33,732 nucleotides of DNA from JADJQU01 sp035490315 (GTDB lineage Bacteria > Planctomycetota > UBA1135 > GCA-002686595), in NCBI GenBank assembly GCA_035490315.1, contig DATHET010000344.1, positions 1 through 33,732 of the forward strand. The letters are read 5' to 3'. This document shows, piece after piece, positions 21,358-29,484 of the stretch. The stretch's first letter is position 1. Every line of letters starts with the position of its first letter. The notes beneath the pieces were generated by a model that saw nothing but the letters and a program-made list of their open reading frames with translations, was not told the origin of the DNA and made no database searches. A program made the translations under genes and the position numbers.

Positions 21358-22731
21358 TCACTTCGTGGCCAGGAGTTCGTCGAGCTTCTTGCGCAGCGGA
21401 TCGCCGGTCAGATTGAGCGCGACGACCTTGCCGTCGGCTCCGATCAGGACCGTCGAGGGCGTCGAATTGACGTTGTAGAGCTGGGTCAGCGGATTCTTCG
21501 CCGGGAGTCCGAGCGCCGTCTGCGGCCAGCGCAGCCCGCGGCTCGCGATGAAGCGGCGCACCAGGCCGACGTCCTCGTCGAGGCTGATGCCGACGATCTC
21601 GAACCGCGCCGAAGGCGAATGACTTTCATAGGTGTCGAGGAGTCTTGGAAACTCGGCTCGGCACATGCCGCACCAGGTGGCCCAGAAGTCGAGCAGCACG
21701 ACCCGGCCGCGCAGGCTCGACAGCTTCAGCTCCGCGCCGTCGATCGTCGCGACCGTGAAATCCGGCGCGAGCTCGCCGATCGCGGGCGGCGCGCGGCTCG
21801 CGCTCATGCGCAGATCGATCTCGCCCGCGGCCTGACCGGTCACGCGAAACGTCTGCGAGCCGAACAGCTCCTGCGGCCCGTTGCCGCAGCCCGGCACGTC
21901 GCGCATCCCGAAGCGCAGGCCGTCGAGTCGCCAGTTTCCATCGCTCAGGCCGCGGATTCGATAGCGACCATCCGCGTCGGTCAAGGCGCCGATCTCGAAG
22001 CTCGGGCTCGAGCTCGACATCGCGACGACGGACACGAATCGAGCCGCGGCGCCCCTCGCATCGAGCACGCGGCCGCGGACTTCGCCGCCTCCGCCGAGGT
22101 CGACCGCGAGCCTGGTCTCTTCTCCCGGCGGCGCATCGACCGGAACGCTGAACAGCGTCGCGCGAAAATCCTGCTCGAGCACCACCTGCGTGCCGACCAG
22201 CCTCCATCCGCGAGTCGCCGGCAGGGCGACCGAGCGGAAGGACCACGATCCCGGTTGTTGCAAGAGCCTCGGGATCATGGAGATGTTCGCGGTCACCTCG
22301 CGCGGCTTGAGCTCCAGCACGTTGAGTTGCGGATCGAAGGCCTGACCTTCGACCGATCCGACCACGAAAGCCGGAGGCTGCAGCACGAGGCGCGCGGCGA
22401 GCGGCGCATCCTTGCGCAACACGAGCGTCGCATAGGCAATCCCGCGCGCGGGATCGGCGGCGATCAGCGAGTACTCGCCGGCCTCGAGGCCTTCGGCGCT
22501 GAAGCGACCCTGTTCGTCGCTGAAAATCAGCGCGGAAAAGCGCTTTGTTTCGTTCTCGGACAAGCCCGGTGTCCCGACGAACATCTCGTCCGGCGCGTTG
22601 TAGAACAGCGTCGCGTGACCGAGCTCGCCGAGAATCACGCGCGCGCCGGCGACCGGAGATCCGTCGCGCGCGCACACCGAGCCTTCGATCCCACCCTGCA
22701 GGGCCAAGCCGATCGCGAGGGACAGAATCAT
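21358..22731 (-). CDS. TlpA/ResA-type thioredoxin with N-terminal carboxypeptidase-regulatory-like domains
   Basis: The 457-residue protein ends with a thioredoxin-fold domain (about 315-457). It has the redox motif WCGMC with C354 and C357, and a cis-Pro loop NSTPSTVLI. The first 300 residues contain at least two beta-sandwich segments of the carboxypeptidase-regulatory/SpaA type (GSVCARDGSPVAGARVIL; GRVLDARGAAARFVSVVA). TlpA/ResA proteins keep apocytochrome cysteines reduced before haem attachment. As first gene of an operon encoding 28 haem sites, that is its most likely job. The N-terminal signal is short and lacks a positive charge; an in-frame stop seven bases upstream of the ATG fixes the start. 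No ribosome site is seen, and a TAGAAT hexamer lies only nine bases before the ATG, suggesting a leaderless message. Confidence 0.85.
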   Translation of the reverse strand: MILSLAIGLALQGGIEGSVCARDGSPVAGARVILGELGHATLFYNAPDEMFVGTPGLSENETKRFSALIFSDEQGRFSAEGLEAGEYSLIAADPARGIAYATLVLRKDAPLAARLVLQPPAFVVGSVEGQAFDPQLNVLELKPREVTANISMIPRLLQQPGSWSFRSVALPATRGWRLVGTQVVLEQDFRATLFSVPVDAPPGEETRLAVDLGGGGEVRGRVLDARGAAARFVSVVAMSSSSPSFEIGALTDADGRYRIRGLSDGNWRLDGLRFGMRDVPGCGNGPQELFGSQTFRVTGQAAGEIDLRMSASRAPPAIGELAPDFTVATIDGAELKLSSLRGRVVLLDFWATWCGMCRAEFPRLLDTYESHSPSARFEIVGISLDEDVGLVRRFIASRGLRWPQTALGLPAKNPLTQLYNVNSTPSTVLIGADGKVVALNLTGDPLRKKLDELLATK

Positions 22732-22740
22732 CGCGAGGAA

Positions 22741-22768
22741 ATTCTAACGCGCGATCTCTTCAAGTCAG
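22741..22768 (-). promoter_or_regulatory. Candidate promoter of the cytochrome operon
   Basis: On the minus strand CTGACT (22763-22768) and TAGAAT (22741-22746) are 16 bases apart. The -10 element is five of six to consensus and ends nine bases before the TlpA-like ATG, so initiation would give a message with almost no 5' leader. The lack of a Shine-Dalgarno sequence there agrees. Experimental start-site data would be decisive. Confidence 0.4.
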
Positions 22769-22917
22769 TGTCCGCGCCGATCGGATCGTCGCGTCGTTCG
22801 AGCTGCCCATGGAACTCGGTATCGATCCGTGAACTCGCAACCCCGAACTTACAGAGTCTTGCTCGAATCATGGAACAACGCCTGGAGAGTCTCTGTCCCA
22901 CGTCACTTCACACGCGC

Positions 22918-22945
22918 TTGCCGGTCTTGGGAAGTGCGCTAGAGT
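22918..22945 (+). promoter_or_regulatory. Candidate promoter of the CHRD gene
   Basis: TTGCCG and TAGAGT are 16 bases apart, about 45 bases upstream of the CHRD start codon. The spacer to the divergent cytochrome operon is only about 260 bases, so the two transcription units could share a regulatory region. The match is moderate. Confidence 0.35.
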
Positions 22946-22990
22946 CGAGAGCGATCAGGCAGTCGCTCTTCCAAATCAGGAGATCCTCAT

Positions 22991-24256
22991 ATGTTGCTGA
23001 CACCGATCCACACGGCACTGCGGAGCGTCATCCGCCTTGCGATTCCCGCTGCATCGATCGCCCTGCTGATGACGGGGCTTTCAGGTGCAGCTCAGGCGCA
23101 GAAGCTCTTTTTCAAGGCGGACCTGAACGGCGCGCAGGAAACTCCGCCCGTGGCCACGACCGCGACAGGCACGGCTTATCTCGAGATGGACCGCGCGGCG
23201 AACACTCTGTCTCTGCGCATGACCTACACGGGCTTGAGCTCGGCGGAAAACGCGGCGCACATCCACGGCTTCGCGGGCCCCGGCGTTCCCGGGGGAATCA
23301 AGTTCGGCCTGCCGCTCGGCAGCACGAAGAACGCCGTGTGGATTTTCACCGAGCCCGATGAAGCCAGCATCATCGCCGGCCTGACCTACCTCAATATCCA
23401 CACCGGCAACTTCGGCGGCGGGGAAATCCGCGGCCAGATCGTGCGCGACACGGCCCCGGCGTTCATGATCTCCAAGCTCGACGGCTTGCAGGAGACTCCG
23501 CCGACGCCCTCGAGCGGCCAGGGCACGGGCTACATCAGCATCGACACCGCGGCGAACAGCCTGACGTATCGCGTGACCTACGACACGCTGACCTCGGCCG
23601 AGAACGCGGCGCACATCCACGGGTTCGCGGGGCCGGGAGTTCCCGCGGGCATCAAGTTCAACCTGCCGCTCGGAGCCACCAAGTCCGGCGTGATCCCCTA
23701 CGCCGAGCCTGACGAGGCCTCGATCCTCGCCGGACTGTCGTATTTCAACATCCACACGGGCAACTTCGGCGGCGGCGAGATCCGCGGCCAGATCCTGCTC
23801 GGCACGACCAATCCGAACGCGTACTGCACGGCGAAGGTGAATGCACTGGGCTGCACGCCGGCGATCGCCACGGCTGGAACGCCGAGCGCCGTCGCCGCGT
23901 CGGGTTTCACGGTCATCGGCTCCAACGTGCGCAACAACAAGCCCGGTCTCCTGCTCTACAGCGTGACGGGCAGTGCAGCCAATCCGTTCACGGGTGGCAC
24001 GCTGTGCGTCGCGGCACCGATCAAGCGCTCGACACCCGTGGCCTCGGGCGGAACGCCGGCGCCGGCCAACGATTGCACGGGCGTGTACACGATCGACATG
24101 AACGCCTTCGCGCAGGGAGCTCTCGGCGGTTTGCCGTCTCCCGCGCTGAGCGTGTCGGGAACCGTGGTCTGCTGCCAGTTCTGGGGTCGCGACCCCGGCT
24201 TCGCGCCGCCGAACAACACGACCCTGACCAGCGCGATCCAGTACCAGATTCCCTGA
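22991..24256 (+). CDS. Exported protein with two tandem CHRD domains and a planctomycete-type C-terminal module
   Basis: The 421-residue protein has a signal peptide (cleavage near AAQAQ, residue 37). Two CHRD domains follow, at about 38-152 and 156-270, each with NGAQETPP or DGLQETPP, AENAAHIHGFAGPGVP and NIHTGNFGGGEIRGQ. CHRD domains are found in secreted bacterial proteins and chordin; their bacterial function is not established. Residues 275-421 form a distinct module (NNKPGLLLYS, PFTGGTLCVAAP, NDCTGVYTIDMNAF, QFWGRDPGF) that I associate from memory with many exported proteins of environmental planctomycetes, perhaps for surface attachment; this is unverified. A ribosome site AGGAGAT precedes the ATG. 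The gene is divergent from the cytochrome operon and convergent with mutS2. Confidence 0.88.
   Translation: MLLTPIHTALRSVIRLAIPAASIALLMTGLSGAAQAQKLFFKADLNGAQETPPVATTATGTAYLEMDRAANTLSLRMTYTGLSSAENAAHIHGFAGPGVPGGIKFGLPLGSTKNAVWIFTEPDEASIIAGLTYLNIHTGNFGGGEIRGQIVRDTAPAFMISKLDGLQETPPTPSSGQGTGYISIDTAANSLTYRVTYDTLTSAENAAHIHGFAGPGVPAGIKFNLPLGATKSGVIPYAEPDEASILAGLSYFNIHTGNFGGGEIRGQILLGTTNPNAYCTAKVNALGCTPAIATAGTPSAVAASGFTVIGSNVRNNKPGLLLYSVTGSAANPFTGGTLCVAAPIKRSTPVASGGTPAPANDCTGVYTIDMNAFAQGALGGLPSPALSVSGTVVCCQFWGRDPGFAPPNNTTLTSAIQYQIP
23102..23809 (+). repeat. Internal tandem duplication encoding the two CHRD domains
   Basis: Two copies with a period of 354 bases (118 codons) lie head to tail. The best-kept stretches are the AENAAHIHGFAGPGVP and NIHTGNFGGGEIRGQI coding segments, which are also similar at the base level, e.g. 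the GCGGCGCACATCCACGG element at 23252 and 23606. The boundaries are approximate. The high base similarity suggests a fairly recent duplication or selection on both copies. Confidence 0.8.
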
Positions 24257-24278
24257 ATCTGACACGCTGTCGAATCGT

Positions 24279-24317
24279 CGCCAGGCTCGATTCCCCAGGT
24301 CGGGATCGAGCCTGGCG
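24279..24317. terminator. Bidirectional hairpin between the CHRD gene and mutS2
   Basis: CGCCAGGCTCGA (24279-24290) pairs perfectly with TCGAGCCTGGCG (24306-24317). Four more pairs (one G-U) extend the stem to 16 base pairs with a seven-base loop. It lies midway between two convergent genes (stops at 24256 and 24332), so it can serve both strands. U-runs are weak. Confidence 0.7.
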
Positions 24318-24331
24318 CCGTATTGACCGAG

Positions 24332-26410
24332 TCAGGGCGCTTCGCTCGATGTCACTTCGTCGAAGGAGACCTGCACCGTCAGTGAGCCGAGGCGCACGGA
24401 GAGCTCGCGCTTGTTGCGATCGACCTTCGCGATGACCACGCGCTTCTTGAGCCGCGGCACGTAGACGTAGCGATTCTTCTCCAGCGAATCGAGGAAGGCC
24501 TGCCTGCGCTCGGTCAACGAGGCGCCGGAGAGCTCGCTCTCGACTCGCTCGAGAATCTCGCGCATCGCGCTGGCCTGATTCGCCGAGAGCTGCGGCAGCA
24601 GGGCCATCGCGCTCGACAAGGCACGCCGCGCCTCGCGCACCCGCTCCTCGAGGTCGAGCTGGGCTTCCCCCGCGAGCAGTTCGCTCTTGCGCGCCACGGC
24701 GCCGCGCTCCTCCACCAACTGGCGACCCTGGGCTTCCACCGCGCGCAGACGATCCTCGACGTCGCTGCGCGCCCGCTCCGCCTGCTCGCGCGCGCCGCGC
24801 ATCTTGTCCATCAGCTCGCGCACGTCGCGGTCGCGGCGCACCAGGCGCTCGGTCGCGTTCTGACAGATCTTCGGATCGAGGCCGAGCCTGCGGGCGATCA
24901 ACAGCGCGCAGGACTCGCCGGGCGTGCCGATCAAGAGGCGGTACAGCGGCTTCAAGGTCGCTGCATCGAAAGCGACGCTCGCGTTTTCCGCGCGCGCATT
25001 GCGGAAAGCGAATTCCTTGAGCTTGGACAGGTGCGTGGTCGCGATGCTCGGCACGTGGCGCTCGAGCAGGAACTCGAGGATCGCGTCGGACAGGGCTGCG
25101 CCTTCGTCGGGATCCGTTCCGCCGCCGAGCTCGTCGAGCAATAAGAGCGTGTGCGGCGTGGCGCGCGCCAGGCCGGCGCGGATGCGCGAGAGGTGCGAGG
25201 AAAAAGTCGAGAGGCTCTGGCTGATCTCCTGCTCGTCGCCGATGTCCGCGCAGATCCCGGCGTAGAGCGGCACGCGCGAGGATTCGTCGCAGGGAAAAGG
25301 CAGACCCAGGCGCGCGAGCAGAGCCGCGGCGCCGACTGTCTTCAACGCGAGCGTCTTCCCGCCGGTGTTCGGCCCGGTGATCACGAGCAGGTCGAACTCC
25401 GCGCCCAGGCGCACGTCGATCGGCACGACGCTGTCGAGTTGCTTCACGCGCACCTGCTCGGCGAGCAGCGGATGGCGCGCGCCGCGCAACACGAGCGTCG
25501 CTCGCGCCCCGTCGCGCGAGCGCGAGACTTCCGGCGAGCGCGCCTGGTACTCGCGGCAGTAGAGGGCGCTGATCCACGACAGCTCGAGCTCGGCAAGGCG
25601 CTGGGCAGCGAGCTTCAAGCGCTCTTCCTGGGCAAACAGCTCGCGCGTCAGCTCGAGCAGGATGCGCTGTTCTTCGCGGCGCAGATCGATCTCCACCGCC
25701 GCCAGTCGCTGGCCCGACTCGGTGCACTCGCGGGGCTCGATGAACGCGGTCTCGCCGGTCGACGAGCGATCGATCAAGAGACCGGGCACGCGGCCCGCGG
25801 ACTTGGCCTTGACCGCGAGCACGCGCCTGCCGCTGCGCAGGTGCACACTGGTGTCCGAAAGATGCGTGCGCAGGGCCGGGCTGCCGATCAGGCGCCGCAG
25901 GCTGGTGTCCAGCTTCTCCGACAGCTCGCGCTGCTCGCGCGACAGGCGCGCCAGCTTCTGCGATGCATCGGGCCGCACCTCGCCCTTCTCGTCGACCGCC
26001 GTCTTGACCTGCTGCTCCAGCGCGCCGAGGTCGGGAAAGCCCGCGCCGAGCGCCGCGAGCGAGGGCGCGCTCGCCCTTTGACCGGAAAACCAGGTCGCGA
26101 GGCGCGTGCAGGCCTCGAGGAAACCGACCAGCGACGAGAATTCTTCCTTCTCCAGCGGCCGTGAGAACTTGCGCGCGGCGGCGAAGGCGGGCTCGAGGTC
26201 GCACAGACCGGCGAGTCCCGGCGCGCGATCCTCGCGCACCAGCTCGAGCATCGAGCGCGCGCGCTCGTGGGCCGCGATCGCGTCCTCGTCTTCGCGCGGC
26301 GTGAGGCGACGCAGGGCCGCGCGCCCCAGCGAGCTCGCGGCGAGTCGCTCGAAGAGCGCGCGGATCTCGACATAGTCGAGCGCGTCGGCGGCAAAGTCCT
26401 CGAGCTTCAC
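24332..26410 (-). CDS. mutS2: MutS2-family DNA-binding ATPase lacking the Smr domain
   Basis: MutS2 proteins bind branched DNA or collided ribosomes and belong to the MutS ATPase family. The product is 692 residues. The helical core and clamp region precede the ATPase: Walker A GPNTGGKT at about 346-353, Walker B LLLLDE ending near 427, then GGGTDPDEG and the ATTHLSKLKEF segment. A coiled-coil region with a KOW-like end (YVYVPRLKKRVVIAKVDRN) follows. The C-terminal Smr nuclease domain that brings typical MutS2 to about 780 residues is missing; the stop comes straight after the KOW-like segment. I chose the GTG at 26410 because it gives the family N-terminus (KLEDFAADALDYVEIRALF) and overlaps the preceding stop as GTGA. 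A much longer upstream frame exists, but it lies within the glycosyltransferase gene. Confidence 0.88.
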   Translation of the reverse strand: MKLEDFAADALDYVEIRALFERLAASSLGRAALRRLTPREDEDAIAAHERARSMLELVREDRAPGLAGLCDLEPAFAAARKFSRPLEKEEFSSLVGFLEACTRLATWFSGQRASAPSLAALGAGFPDLGALEQQVKTAVDEKGEVRPDASQKLARLSREQRELSEKLDTSLRRLIGSPALRTHLSDTSVHLRSGRRVLAVKAKSAGRVPGLLIDRSSTGETAFIEPRECTESGQRLAAVEIDLRREEQRILLELTRELFAQEERLKLAAQRLAELELSWISALYCREYQARSPEVSRSRDGARATLVLRGARHPLLAEQVRVKQLDSVVPIDVRLGAEFDLLVITGPNTGGKTLALKTVGAAALLARLGLPFPCDESSRVPLYAGICADIGDEQEISQSLSTFSSHLSRIRAGLARATPHTLLLLDELGGGTDPDEGAALSDAILEFLLERHVPSIATTHLSKLKEFAFRNARAENASVAFDAATLKPLYRLLIGTPGESCALLIARRLGLDPKICQNATERLVRRDRDVRELMDKMRGAREQAERARSDVEDRLRAVEAQGRQLVEERGAVARKSELLAGEAQLDLEERVREARRALSSAMALLPQLSANQASAMREILERVESELSGASLTERRQAFLDSLEKNRYVYVPRLKKRVVIAKVDRNKRELSVRLGSLTVQVSFDEVTSSEAP

Positions 26411-28158
26411 GGTGAAGCTCGCAGCGCGATCAGTCGCACGTCCTTGTCCTTGCCGAGCGGCGGATGGAGCACGATCTGGCCGAAGTCCTTTTGCCTGAAC
26501 CCAAGCTCGCTGGTCAGGACCTTGCAGTAATCGCCGAGGAAAGCCCACTTGTTGCCCGAACCGAAAGCCTGGGGCGGGTCGGTCGTGAAGATGACGTCGA
26601 ATTCCTTCGTCGCTGCCTGCAAGCGAGCCTTGTCCCACACGGGATCGACCGGCTCGACGCCGAAGATCATCGAGCCCGTCACGTCGTGGAGGAAGCGCTG
26701 CTTGGGACCGCCGCGCGCGAGCAGTCCGACCTGCAACGCGCCCGGCGGAAGTTTTTCGATCGCCGCGAGCCAGCCGATGCGCAGCTCGCCGCCGGCTTCG
26801 GCTGCGATCAGGTCCAGAGCCGCGTCGCTCTCGGAACGCTCGAGACCGTTGGTCTGCAGCTTGCGCGCCGGCGTGAGCGAGATCTTCTCGGCCAAAGCCT
26901 TGCGGCGATACTCCGCGATCTCGGGCGCCGTGCTCGACGAAGGCGATCCCCAATCCATCAAGCGCAGGCTGTCGATGTCCCTCCGGATCAAGCACAGGGC
27001 GAGCAGCGCACCGAGCCAGACGGCGCGAGCTCCCAATCCGCGCGGCAGCAAAGCCGCGAGGCCGACCGCGGCGAAAATCCACAGGTAAGGAGCGCTCGGC
27101 AGGAGCAACCGATCCATGTGATAAGGGTGCATTGCGACTGGAATCGTGCACACCAGGCCGATCACCACCAGCGTGCGCAGCTCGCGAACGCGCACGAAGC
27201 GCAGTGCGAACAAAGCCGCCAGGGCCGACAGCAGCAGCATGCGCGGCGAAGCGAAAATCCCCGCGCCCCAATCGAAGAGCCGCTGCTGGAAAGGCGCGGT
27301 CAGCATGTGCTGGTTGCCAGCGAGGAACCCCATGAAGGCGCTGCGGTGCTCTGCGCCGAGGGCGAGATTCCCGGGCAACGGCAGCACGAACCACCACAGG
27401 CTTGCGATCAGCGGCACGAGCGCAATCAGCGCGGCACTTTCGAGCCAGGCTCGCAGTGCCTTGACGCGCAACGCGTGAATACCCTCGATCCCGAGGTCCA
27501 ACGCGCAACCCGCCGCGAGCAGCAGCCCGTAGTTGAATTTGGTGTACAAGGCAAGCGCGAGCATCGCTCCCGCGACGACGTCCTGCCGGCCATGGCCGGC
27601 GCTTCCGATCCGCCGCCGTCGAAGCCACGCATAGACCGCGAACATCGCCACGGCGATGAACGGCACTTCGAGGAACAGCGTCCCGGAAAAATCCAGCGCG
27701 GCAGGGCTCAGCGCCGCAAGCCCCATCGCGATCCACGGCACCCAGCTCGCGCGCGAATCCGCTTGCGCATCCGACTTCGCGCGATCCCGCGCAACCGCCT
27801 TGGCGACTTCGCGCGCAACGAGGAAAATCGCGAACAGCGCAACCGCCCAGAAAACGCGGCCGCTCATGCGGCAAGCCAGCTCCGACACGCCGGTGAGGGC
27901 CTGCACCAGCGCGAGCGCGATCGGAACCACGAAGGGATACTGCTGGCAGCCGAGCAGCGCGTCGCTCGCGGCCTTCCACTCCCCCAGCTGCACCGCGATC
28001 ACCATGCGCGCCGCCGGCAGCTCGGCGTGCATCGATTCGTCGTAGCCCATCGAGCGCGCCATCGAGACGCTCGCAGCGCCGACGATCGCGATCGCCAGGG
28101 CCGCCAGCACCGCGGGCCAGACCGGCGGCGAACGAACTTGGGAGGTCTCTTGGGCCAT
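26407..28158 (-). CDS. GT-C type membrane glycosyltransferase (family 39/ArnT-like)
   Basis: The 583-residue protein has about ten hydrophobic segments in its first 400 residues, e.g. about 13-33, 76-93 and 98-118. A soluble C-terminal part of roughly 170 residues follows. The first extracytoplasmic loop has GYDESMHAELPAAR, the Asp-Glu acidic motif used by GT-C enzymes that take sugars from polyprenyl-phosphate carriers. Such enzymes glycosylate lipids or proteins on the outer side of the inner membrane. The substrate cannot be read from the sequence. Its stop codon overlaps the mutS2 GTG by four bases, so the two are translationally coupled despite unrelated apparent roles. It is divergent from the PLP enzyme gene, with 87 bases between them. 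Confidence 0.8.
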   Translation of the reverse strand: MAQETSQVRSPPVWPAVLAALAIAIVGAASVSMARSMGYDESMHAELPAARMVIAVQLGEWKAASDALLGCQQYPFVVPIALALVQALTGVSELACRMSGRVFWAVALFAIFLVAREVAKAVARDRAKSDAQADSRASWVPWIAMGLAALSPAALDFSGTLFLEVPFIAVAMFAVYAWLRRRRIGSAGHGRQDVVAGAMLALALYTKFNYGLLLAAGCALDLGIEGIHALRVKALRAWLESAALIALVPLIASLWWFVLPLPGNLALGAEHRSAFMGFLAGNQHMLTAPFQQRLFDWGAGIFASPRMLLLSALAALFALRFVRVRELRTLVVIGLVCTIPVAMHPYHMDRLLLPSAPYLWIFAAVGLAALLPRGLGARAVWLGALLALCLIRRDIDSLRLMDWGSPSSSTAPEIAEYRRKALAEKISLTPARKLQTNGLERSESDAALDLIAAEAGGELRIGWLAAIEKLPPGALQVGLLARGGPKQRFLHDVTGSMIFGVEPVDPVWDKARLQAATKEFDVIFTTDPPQAFGSGNKWAFLGDYCKVLTSELGFRQKDFGQIVLHPPLGKDKDVRLIALRASP

Positions 28159-28245
28159 GCGTCGAGTGCGGCGAACTCGCGATCATACTGCCCGCCCGCG
28201 CGGGTTCCTGCGGCGGCGCCCGGCGGACCGCTACACTCGTCCACC

Positions 28246-29484
28246 ATGTCGACCACGCCGCAACGACCGGACCGCTTCGAAACCCTCGCCATCCACGCCG
28301 GTCAGGAGCCCGATCCGCAGAACGGCGCGGTGATGACGCCGGTGTACTTCACCAGCACCTACAAGCAGGATGCGCCGGCCACGCCGCGCCAGGGCTACGA
28401 GTATTCGCGCACCACGAATCCCACGCGCACGGCGCTCCAGGAAAACCTGGCCGCGCTCGAAGCCGGCGCCTGGGGCCTGTGCTTTTCCTCAGGCCTGGCC
28501 GCGCTCAACGCCCTCTGCGATCGGCTGCTGCCCGGCGATCACGTCGTCGCGGGCAACGACCTGTACGGCGGCACCTACCGGCTGTTCAAGAAGATCTTCG
28601 AGCGCTACGGCGTGCGCTTCACCCTGGTCGACACGACGCGCAGCGAGGAAGTCGCGCGCGCGATCGAAGCGAAAACGAAGTACGTCTACCTGGAAACGCC
28701 TTCGAATCCCCTGCTGCGCATCTCCGACATCGCGAAGTGCGCGAAGCTGGCCCACGCGCGCGGAGCTCTGCTGGTCGTCGACAACACGTTCGCGACTCCT
28801 TATCTGCAACAGCCGCTCGAGATGGGCGCCGACCTCGTGCTGCACTCCTTGACCAAGTACCTCGGCGGCCACTCCGACGTGGTCGGCGGCGCGCTGATCG
28901 GACGCGACGACGCGCTGCGCGGCGAGCTGGCCTTCTTCCAGAATGCTGCGGGCGGCACGCCGGGGCCGATGGACTGCTTCCTCGTGCTGCGCGGCACGAA
29001 GACCCTCGCTCTGCGCATGGATCGCCATGGCGAGAACGCCCTCGCGATCGCGCGCTTCCTCGAGTCGCACTCCGCGGTCGACAAGGTCTTCTACCCGGGT
29101 CTCGCCTCGCACCCGCAGCACTCACTCGCCAAGCGCCAGATGAGCGGCTTCGGCGGCATGGTCTCCTTCGAATTGCGCGGCGGGGTCGAAGCCGGCAACC
29201 GATTCGCGATGAGCACGCGCCTTTTCACCCTGGCCGAATCGCTGGGCGGCGTGGAGTCGCTGGTCGAGACGCCTCCGAGCATGACCCACGCGAGCATCCC
29301 GGCCGAAGCGCGCCAGGCCGCCGGCCTCGCCGACGGACTGGTGCGCCTGTCGGTCGGAGTCGAGCACGTCGCCGACCTGCTCGCCGACGTCGAGCAGGCG
29401 CTCGCGAAGGCCGTCGAAAGCTCGAGCGGCAAGGCCCGCCCGAAAGTCGCTCCCCGCGCCGGCAAGAAGAGCTCGACGCGCTGA
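28246..29484 (+). CDS. Trans-sulfuration PLP enzyme (cystathionine gamma-synthase/gamma-lyase family)
   Basis: The 412-residue protein is a Cys/Met metabolism PLP enzyme. Family motifs are in order: HAGQEPDPQNGAVMTPVYFTST near the N-terminus, YSRTTNPT near 47, FSSGLAA near 83, DLYGGTYRLF near 106, VDNTFATPYLQQP near 180, and the PLP lysine K204 in LHSLTKYLGGHSD. The C-terminal ESLVETPPSMTHA is also typical. It makes or cleaves cystathionine; synthase versus lyase cannot be decided from the sequence, so no symbol is given. The last 25 residues are Lys/Arg/Ser-rich and not part of the fold. The ATG at 28246 gives the family N-terminus. A TACACT hexamer ends eight bases before it and no Shine-Dalgarno is seen, suggesting a leaderless message. 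Confidence 0.92.
   Translation: MSTTPQRPDRFETLAIHAGQEPDPQNGAVMTPVYFTSTYKQDAPATPRQGYEYSRTTNPTRTALQENLAALEAGAWGLCFSSGLAALNALCDRLLPGDHVVAGNDLYGGTYRLFKKIFERYGVRFTLVDTTRSEEVARAIEAKTKYVYLETPSNPLLRISDIAKCAKLAHARGALLVVDNTFATPYLQQPLEMGADLVLHSLTKYLGGHSDVVGGALIGRDDALRGELAFFQNAAGGTPGPMDCFLVLRGTKTLALRMDRHGENALAIARFLESHSAVDKVFYPGLASHPQHSLAKRQMSGFGGMVSFELRGGVEAGNRFAMSTRLFTLAESLGGVESLVETPPSMTHASIPAEARQAAGLADGLVRLSVGVEHVADLLADVEQALAKAVESSSGKARPKVAPRAGKKSSTR

Noticed and set aside
22991..24256. The CHRD tandem repeats as a possible CRISPR or mobile repeat.
   Set aside because: The 354-base period is in frame, and both copies encode the same domain.
26411..28186. Long in-frame extension upstream of the MutS2 start.
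   Set aside because: It overlaps the glycosyltransferase gene in another frame and looks like frame-shadow sequence; the GTG at 26410 gives the family N-terminus and a normal coupling overlap.
26464..28245. Long in-frame extension upstream of the PLP enzyme on the plus strand.
   Set aside because: It is antisense to the glycosyltransferase gene and charged low-complexity; the PLP enzyme family starts at the ATG at 28246.
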